The translations under genes were made by a program, and so were the position numbers. Positions 30,333 through 34,188 of a DNA stretch of 34,188 nucleotides are shown in pieces (the stretch's first letter is position 1; each line of letters opens with the position of its first letter). The DNA is taken from the NCBI GenBank assembly GCA_002319795.1, contig DCFU01000018.1, forward strand, positions 1 through 34,188. Reading direction: 5' to 3'. This DNA comes from Megamonas sp. UBA1796. Lineage in GTDB: Bacteria; Bacillota; Negativicutes; Selenomonadales; Selenomonadaceae. The notes below the pieces were generated by a model. The model made no database searches. It saw only the letters and a program-made list of their open reading frames with translations, and was not told where the DNA came from.

Positions 30333-31646
30333 ATGTTCATTTCCAAGAAAGAAAAGCACAGTACATGTAGACTGATATGTGAGACCGTTTTTCTTGTGAG
30401 CCTGACCAGCATACTGTTTGTGTATCCGTTCGACAGCCATTTTCGTTTCACGGTGGGCGTCATCATGTTAGCACTGTCGCTTTTGTATTTTTTACAGCTG
30501 CCGATTATTCTCACAGCAGTTTTCTGTGGTATCGGCGTTTTTTCCATGCGATGGCTGATGGATGTATTTGTCGGGCATAATGAGATGGCATTTGCCACTA
30601 TACAATCCCTGCCGGCATTTTGTTATTATGTTTTTTTTGGTATATGCTGTTATTATTTTAACATCCGAGAGAATAATGGCCATGCGATAACGGTCATTCT
30701 CAAGCTGCTTCTCAGTGATTTTCTCAGCAATCTTTTAGAAATTTCCATCCGACATGATTTTATGCCGTTTGATTCGGCTGCAATCTTGCCAGCGCTGGTG
30801 GGCGTAGCCTTTCTGCGATCAGTTTCAGTGGTATACGGCTATTATTTTTTGAATCGTTACCGTGTTTTCATTTTTGTGGATGAGCATTTGAAAAGATACA
30901 CGCAGCTTATTATGCTTTTTGCCAAGCTGAAAACGGAATTATATTATTTGAAGAAATCATCGCAAGATATCGAAAAAATTATGGAATGCAGCTATTTATT
31001 ATATAAAGAGCTCTCAGCATCCACAGATGGAAACCGCCAGGCAAATCAATTTGTCCAAAAAGCTCTGAAGATTGCCGGGGACATCCATGAAATAAAAAAA
31101 GACTACTACCGCGTAATTCATGGCCTGGAAAAAATTCTGCTGCCAGCAGGCAATGAACAAAATATGCGCCTTTCGGAAATCTTCCACATCATTGAACAAA
31201 ACACCAAACGATCATTAAGTGCCGAGCATAAAGAAATCAATATTCAATTCGATCAGGAAGATGATTTTGCCACCGATGAACATTATCAAATTGTCTCTAT
31301 GCTGAATAATTTGATTGTCAATGCAATCGAAGCCTGCGGGCAGCAAGGTGCAATCCAGGTAAGGGAGGTGCGTCGGGAAGGAACTATCGCGTTGTCCGTT
31401 GAAGATAACGGACAGGGTATAGACATGCAGAACATGGATTTCATTTTCAATCCTGGATTTTCCACAAAATATTCAAAGTTGACCGGTACAATGTCCACCG
31501 GTCTAGGACTGGCACATGTGCGAACCTTATTGGACAGTCTGGGTGGGCGTATCGAAGTTACATCGCAACCAGGCATAGCTACCATCTTTACGCTTGTTTT
31601 GCCCTATGCACGCTTACAGCAGAAAACTAACAACCAGCGTGAATAA
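30333..31646 (+). CDS. GlnK-like sensor histidine kinase
   Basis: A 437-residue membrane sensor kinase. The first roughly 190 residues are hydrophobic (about six helices with short loops and no large extracellular domain). The dimerisation helix carries the likely phospho-His in DIHEIKKDYYRVI, as in B. subtilis GlnK (YcbA). The ATPase domain has the N box NNLIVNAIEAC, G1 VEDNGQGID and G2 STGLGLAHV. AGGTG precedes the ATG. It is followed by a GlnL-like response regulator. The membrane-embedded sensor probably reads membrane or transporter state. Confidence 0.9.
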   Translation: MFISKKEKHSTCRLICETVFLVSLTSILFVYPFDSHFRFTVGVIMLALSLLYFLQLPIILTAVFCGIGVFSMRWLMDVFVGHNEMAFATIQSLPAFCYYVFFGICCYYFNIRENNGHAITVILKLLLSDFLSNLLEISIRHDFMPFDSAAILPALVGVAFLRSVSVVYGYYFLNRYRVFIFVDEHLKRYTQLIMLFAKLKTELYYLKKSSQDIEKIMECSYLLYKELSASTDGNRQANQFVQKALKIAGDIHEIKKDYYRVIHGLEKILLPAGNEQNMRLSEIFHIIEQNTKRSLSAEHKEINIQFDQEDDFATDEHYQIVSMLNNLIVNAIEACGQQGAIQVREVRREGTIALSVEDNGQGIDMQNMDFIFNPGFSTKYSKLTGTMSTGLGLAHVRTLLDSLGGRIEVTSQPGIATIFTLVLPYARLQQKTNNQRE

Positions 31647-31722
31647 AAACCTTATCCCAAACCTAGGCAGGACTGGCCATGCATATGTGATTATCGTGAA
31701 CTGGAAAGAGGGGCGAGCTTTT

Positions 31723-32589
31723 ATGGCGGTGCGTTTTGTAATTGTCGACGACGATATCAATATTCGTAAAATCATTAAAAATATTGTTATACAGTATAAG
31801 CTGGGAACCATTGTCGCCGAAAGCGGCGACGGATTAGAGGCTGAAAAGTTTCTTTGCGCCTATCAACCAGATATCGCCCTAGTGGATCTACTTCTGCCAT
31901 CGCAGGACGGCGTACAGTTGTTGGAGAAAACGCGTGAAACCTGTGAGCATACATCGTTCATCATGATTTCGCAGGTCAGTAGTGATCCGTTAATTACGCA
32001 GGCATACCAGAGCGGCATTGAGTTCTTTATCCACAAGCCGCTGAATGTGTTGGAAGTTGTTTCCGTGATACATAAAGTGCAGGAAAAACGTCGGCTGGAA
32101 CAAATCATGTCATTCATTGGCCGTACGACGGCTGCATATACTTCCTCATTACTACCCTGCGCCAATCAGCAAGAGGAAACGTCACGCAAAAAGAAGATTT
32201 ATACTGCCTTTTCCGACCTTGGCATCCTGGGCGAAACAGGTACGCAGGATATCTATAAGCTTTCACAGCTGATTCGCTCCCATATGGGTGAAGAAGCCAG
32301 TGAGAAATATCAGCTGCTGGCCTTCTATGATTTGCTTGCAGAACAATTGCACGAGGATGCAAGAACCATCAAGCAGCGTGTACGGCGGGCCATCACCAGA
32401 GCGTTGCAGAATTTGGCGAGTCTTGGCGCAGAAGATTATTATAACGAGACCTTTCAGCAATACAGCATGGCGTTGTTTGATTTTCAAGAAGTGCGCGTGG
32501 AGATGGATTTTGTCAACCATAAGGGACAGTACCACGGAAAAATCAATGTGAAGAAATTCATGGAAGGTCTGTTGTTTTTAACAAACTGA
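31723..32589 (+). CDS. GlnL/YcbB-family response regulator
   Basis: A 288-residue regulator. The receiver (residues 1-120) has FVIVDDDINIR, phospho-acceptor Asp in IALVDLLLPSQDG, a switch Ser in FIMISQVSS and the invariant Lys in FFIHKPLN. The C-terminal part (YTAFSDLGILGETGTQDIYKL, RTIKQRVRRAITRALQNLA) is the YcbB-type DNA-binding domain found in B. subtilis GlnL, which controls glutamine/glutamate transport genes. The start at 31723 follows AAAGAGGGG. By analogy it should control the symporter, and perhaps the racemase, immediately upstream. Confidence 0.9.
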   Translation: MAVRFVIVDDDINIRKIIKNIVIQYKLGTIVAESGDGLEAEKFLCAYQPDIALVDLLLPSQDGVQLLEKTRETCEHTSFIMISQVSSDPLITQAYQSGIEFFIHKPLNVLEVVSVIHKVQEKRRLEQIMSFIGRTTAAYTSSLLPCANQQEETSRKKKIYTAFSDLGILGETGTQDIYKLSQLIRSHMGEEASEKYQLLAFYDLLAEQLHEDARTIKQRVRRAITRALQNLASLGAEDYYNETFQQYSMALFDFQEVRVEMDFVNHKGQYHGKINVKKFMEGLLFLTN

Positions 32590-32664
32590 TCTAACTGGCT
32601 CATTTAATCATGGGGTTCCAGATCATCATCACAAGATACTGAAGCCCTACAGGAAGAGAGCCCT

Positions 32665-32715
32665 CGATGCCGCTTGTTGCACGATGGTGCTAAGCATTTG
32701 GCATCGTATTTTTTT
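32665..32715 (+). terminator. Rho-independent terminator of the two-component genes
   Basis: CGATGCC (32665-32671) pairs with GGCATCG (32700-32706), followed by TATTTTTTTG. The loop is long (28 bases). Confidence 0.65.
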
Positions 32716-32823
32716 GTTAATATTTACTCGGAAATTTTCGTTTTACCGTCATACCGTCTGCTTGCCTCCACAAAATCCCCTTACTCATATTCTCACCACT
32801 CTTGGCAGAAAACAATCATTCTA

Positions 32824-33756
32824 TTACAATTCGAGATACTTTGCATCAATCATATCTTGTAAAATCTGCTGCGTTTTCAAAGCTTCTATTCCATCGATTG
32901 CGGGGATGGTGTCCCCTTGTACCGCTGCTATGAAATGCAAAATTGCCCCTTCAAAGCCCCTTCTTTTGATAATGCTCTCCCATGAAGCAGAAGTTGTAGT
33001 AAGGATTTGTCCATCTTTTTCTATTTCCATAGTATCCATGTTTTTTACCCGGATTACTGAACCTTCATTGACAAATTCAAGCTGTTCCAGATTCGTGCCG
33101 CTTTTTCTGTGCATGCCAATAAACACCGTACTGCCAAAATTTGTCTGATAGGTATGCTGGACGCTTATAAGTTGTTGTGCATCATTCAGTTTAATGTGGC
33201 CCGTAAGATTATTCTTTGGTTCTCCCAGCCAACGGACAGTATCTACCAAATGAATATAATCATCCAGCATAGTCACAGCAAAATTTACATCATGCTGGGA
33301 ATTTATTCGATGTTTTTCCATGCGAATCCAGGCTGTGTTATTTGCCTGTTCTTTTGCCTTGATATACAGCGGTACAAAACGGCGGTTAAAGCCAACCATA
33401 AGCTTTCGTCCGCTTTTTATACTCAGCTGAACCAGCTGTTCTGCTTCTTCAATCGAAGCAGCCAATGGTTTATCAACGTAAACATCTTTGCCTTTATGCA
33501 GCACTTCGGATATGACAGCAAAATGGCTGCGAGTTGAACTATGCACAAAAACCGCATCACATTGGTCGATTAAATCCGTACTTGTTGCAAAAGTGGGAAT
33601 ACGATAAGCCTGGCAAATTGTATCTCGTTTTATTTTCGCTGGCGAATAGGCTCCTACCAATAGCCAATTTTTTTGTTGTGTGAGATAGGGAAGATATACT
33701 TTTTGTGCAATTTCACCCAATCCAATAATACCAATCCGAATTTTTCGATCTGTCAT
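32824..33756 (-). CDS. Gfo/Idh/MocA-family oxidoreductase
   Basis: A 310-residue NAD(P)-dependent sugar-type dehydrogenase. The Rossmann start is IRIGIIGLGEIAQKVYLPYL; then VFVHSSTRSHFAVISEVLHKGKDVYVDKPLA (the Lys of the EKP-type motif) and GFNRRFVPLY; the substrate-domain sequence MLDDYIHLVDTVRWLG carries the conserved Asp and His. The start at 33756 has AAGGAGCG upstream; the longer frame to 33816 does not. No operon partner is apparent, so the substrate (often inositol, glucose-fructose or a nucleotide sugar) cannot be named. Confidence 0.88.
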   Translation of the reverse strand: MTDRKIRIGIIGLGEIAQKVYLPYLTQQKNWLLVGAYSPAKIKRDTICQAYRIPTFATSTDLIDQCDAVFVHSSTRSHFAVISEVLHKGKDVYVDKPLAASIEEAEQLVQLSIKSGRKLMVGFNRRFVPLYIKAKEQANNTAWIRMEKHRINSQHDVNFAVTMLDDYIHLVDTVRWLGEPKNNLTGHIKLNDAQQLISVQHTYQTNFGSTVFIGMHRKSGTNLEQLEFVNEGSVIRVKNMDTMEIEKDGQILTTTSASWESIIKRRGFEGAILHFIAAVQGDTIPAIDGIEALKTQQILQDMIDAKYLEL

Positions 33757-33944
33757 AAAAGCTTCGCTCCTTATCATTTGATAAAATTTCTCATAATCAT
33801 TATAACATAACAACATGCACCCTCAATTGTTTAATAAAATTCTTATTGGACTTTCTGCACTTGAACAAGAGCTATATAATAATAACGCAAATAGATCACT
33901 AAAGCCTATGATAAATACCAGCTTTCTTATGATGTGTCCGGCTT

Positions 33945-34188
33945 TCAAAGGACTTTAGCAATTAACTGAACAAGATTAAAATACTTGCCGCCCTCCGCCT
34001 TCATCATTTTGATATCCCCAGCGACAATGGGATGATTCCCGGTTAGCCATTCTTTCCAGGCCTGTTCGCAACAGGCCATTTCGCGGCTGTCTACCATTTC
34101 AATTCCCTTCGTCCTCTTCCACAAAGCTTTCCACCAAGCAAGAGAGTGCAGGGTTCTTTCCATCTCGCTATTCCAAAACGGCTGCATA
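33945..34188 (-). CDS. C-terminal part of a probable SAM-dependent methyltransferase (runs off the window)
   Basis: About 80 C-terminal residues are visible, ending ...YFNLVQLIAKVL; the 5' part lies beyond 34188. The pattern SLAWWKALWKRTKGIEMVDSRE, then CEQAWKEWL and a Lys/Glu-rich tail, resembles the C-terminus of class I methyltransferases of anaerobic Firmicutes (typically W…W…W.…G.V.V…W..WL). No catalytic motif is in view, so the family call is tentative. I do not see a terminator directly after its stop. Confidence 0.45.
   Translation of the reverse strand, partial: MQPFWNSEMERTLHSLAWWKALWKRTKGIEMVDSREMACCEQAWKEWLTGNHPIVAGDIKMMKAEGGKYFNLVQLIAKVL

Overview
This 34.2-kb window looks like chromosome from an anaerobic, Gram-positive-related Firmicute, most probably a Negativicute (Selenomonas/Mitsuokella-like). 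That placement is an inference from the gene mix: galactitol-type PTS modules, PRD regulators, a GlnK/GlnL-type two-component system, NhaA plus NhaC antiporters, a 2[4Fe-4S] QueG-like protein, and strong AGGAGG-type ribosome binding sites with several TTG/GTG starts. No rRNA, tRNA, CRISPR array or intact insertion sequence was seen.

Left end (1-8500, visibly AT-rich). A MocR-type regulator gene is interrupted by an in-frame TAG at the window edge. Beside it lies an eight-gene minus-strand operon, 8378 down to 963: PRD activator, PTS IIA, IIB and IIC (galactitol family), a RuBisCO-like protein (RLP), an RpiB-type isomerase, a TIM-type isomerase and a class II aldolase-family enzyme, closed by a perfect terminator hairpin at 870-909. 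The RLP + TIM + RpiB set matches the known D-apionate/erythritol logic, where an RLP decarboxylates a 3-oxo-isoapionate phosphate and two isomerases carry the tetrulose phosphate to erythrose 4-phosphate. Here a PTS stands where a kinase and a non-PTS importer would be expected. This is the most novel system in the window.

Middle (8500-17500, more GC-balanced). NhaA, a small ferredoxin and a cupin protein lie on the minus strand. They are followed by a QueG-like iron-sulfur protein, an NhaC-type antiporter, the RarA/MgsA clamp-loader-like ATPase and a LysR regulator. Divergent from LysR are a small unknown protein and a TauE/SafE-type transporter. At 17126-17423 there is a compact type I toxin-antitoxin locus: a 25-residue holin-like toxin with its own promoter and a convergent antisense RNA with a near-consensus promoter and terminator.

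Second PTS operon (17482-24941, minus strand): PRD activator, IIA, IIB, IIC, an AraM-type (glycerol-1-phosphate dehydrogenase family) dehydrogenase, an AraL/NagD-type HAD phosphatase and genuine AraD (L-ribulose-5-phosphate 4-epimerase). The simplest reading is PTS uptake of a pentitol (for example L-arabitol or ribitol), oxidation of the pentitol phosphate to L-ribulose 5-phosphate, and epimerisation to D-xylulose 5-phosphate.

Right end (25000-34188). A GNAT acetyltransferase and a TetR regulator are followed by a divergent MFS exporter with repeated operator sites. Next comes a plus-strand set of glutamate racemase, dicarboxylate/amino-acid:cation symporter, and a GlnK-like kinase with a GlnL-like regulator. 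A Gfo/Idh/MocA oxidoreductase and the 3' part of a probable SAM methyltransferase close the window.
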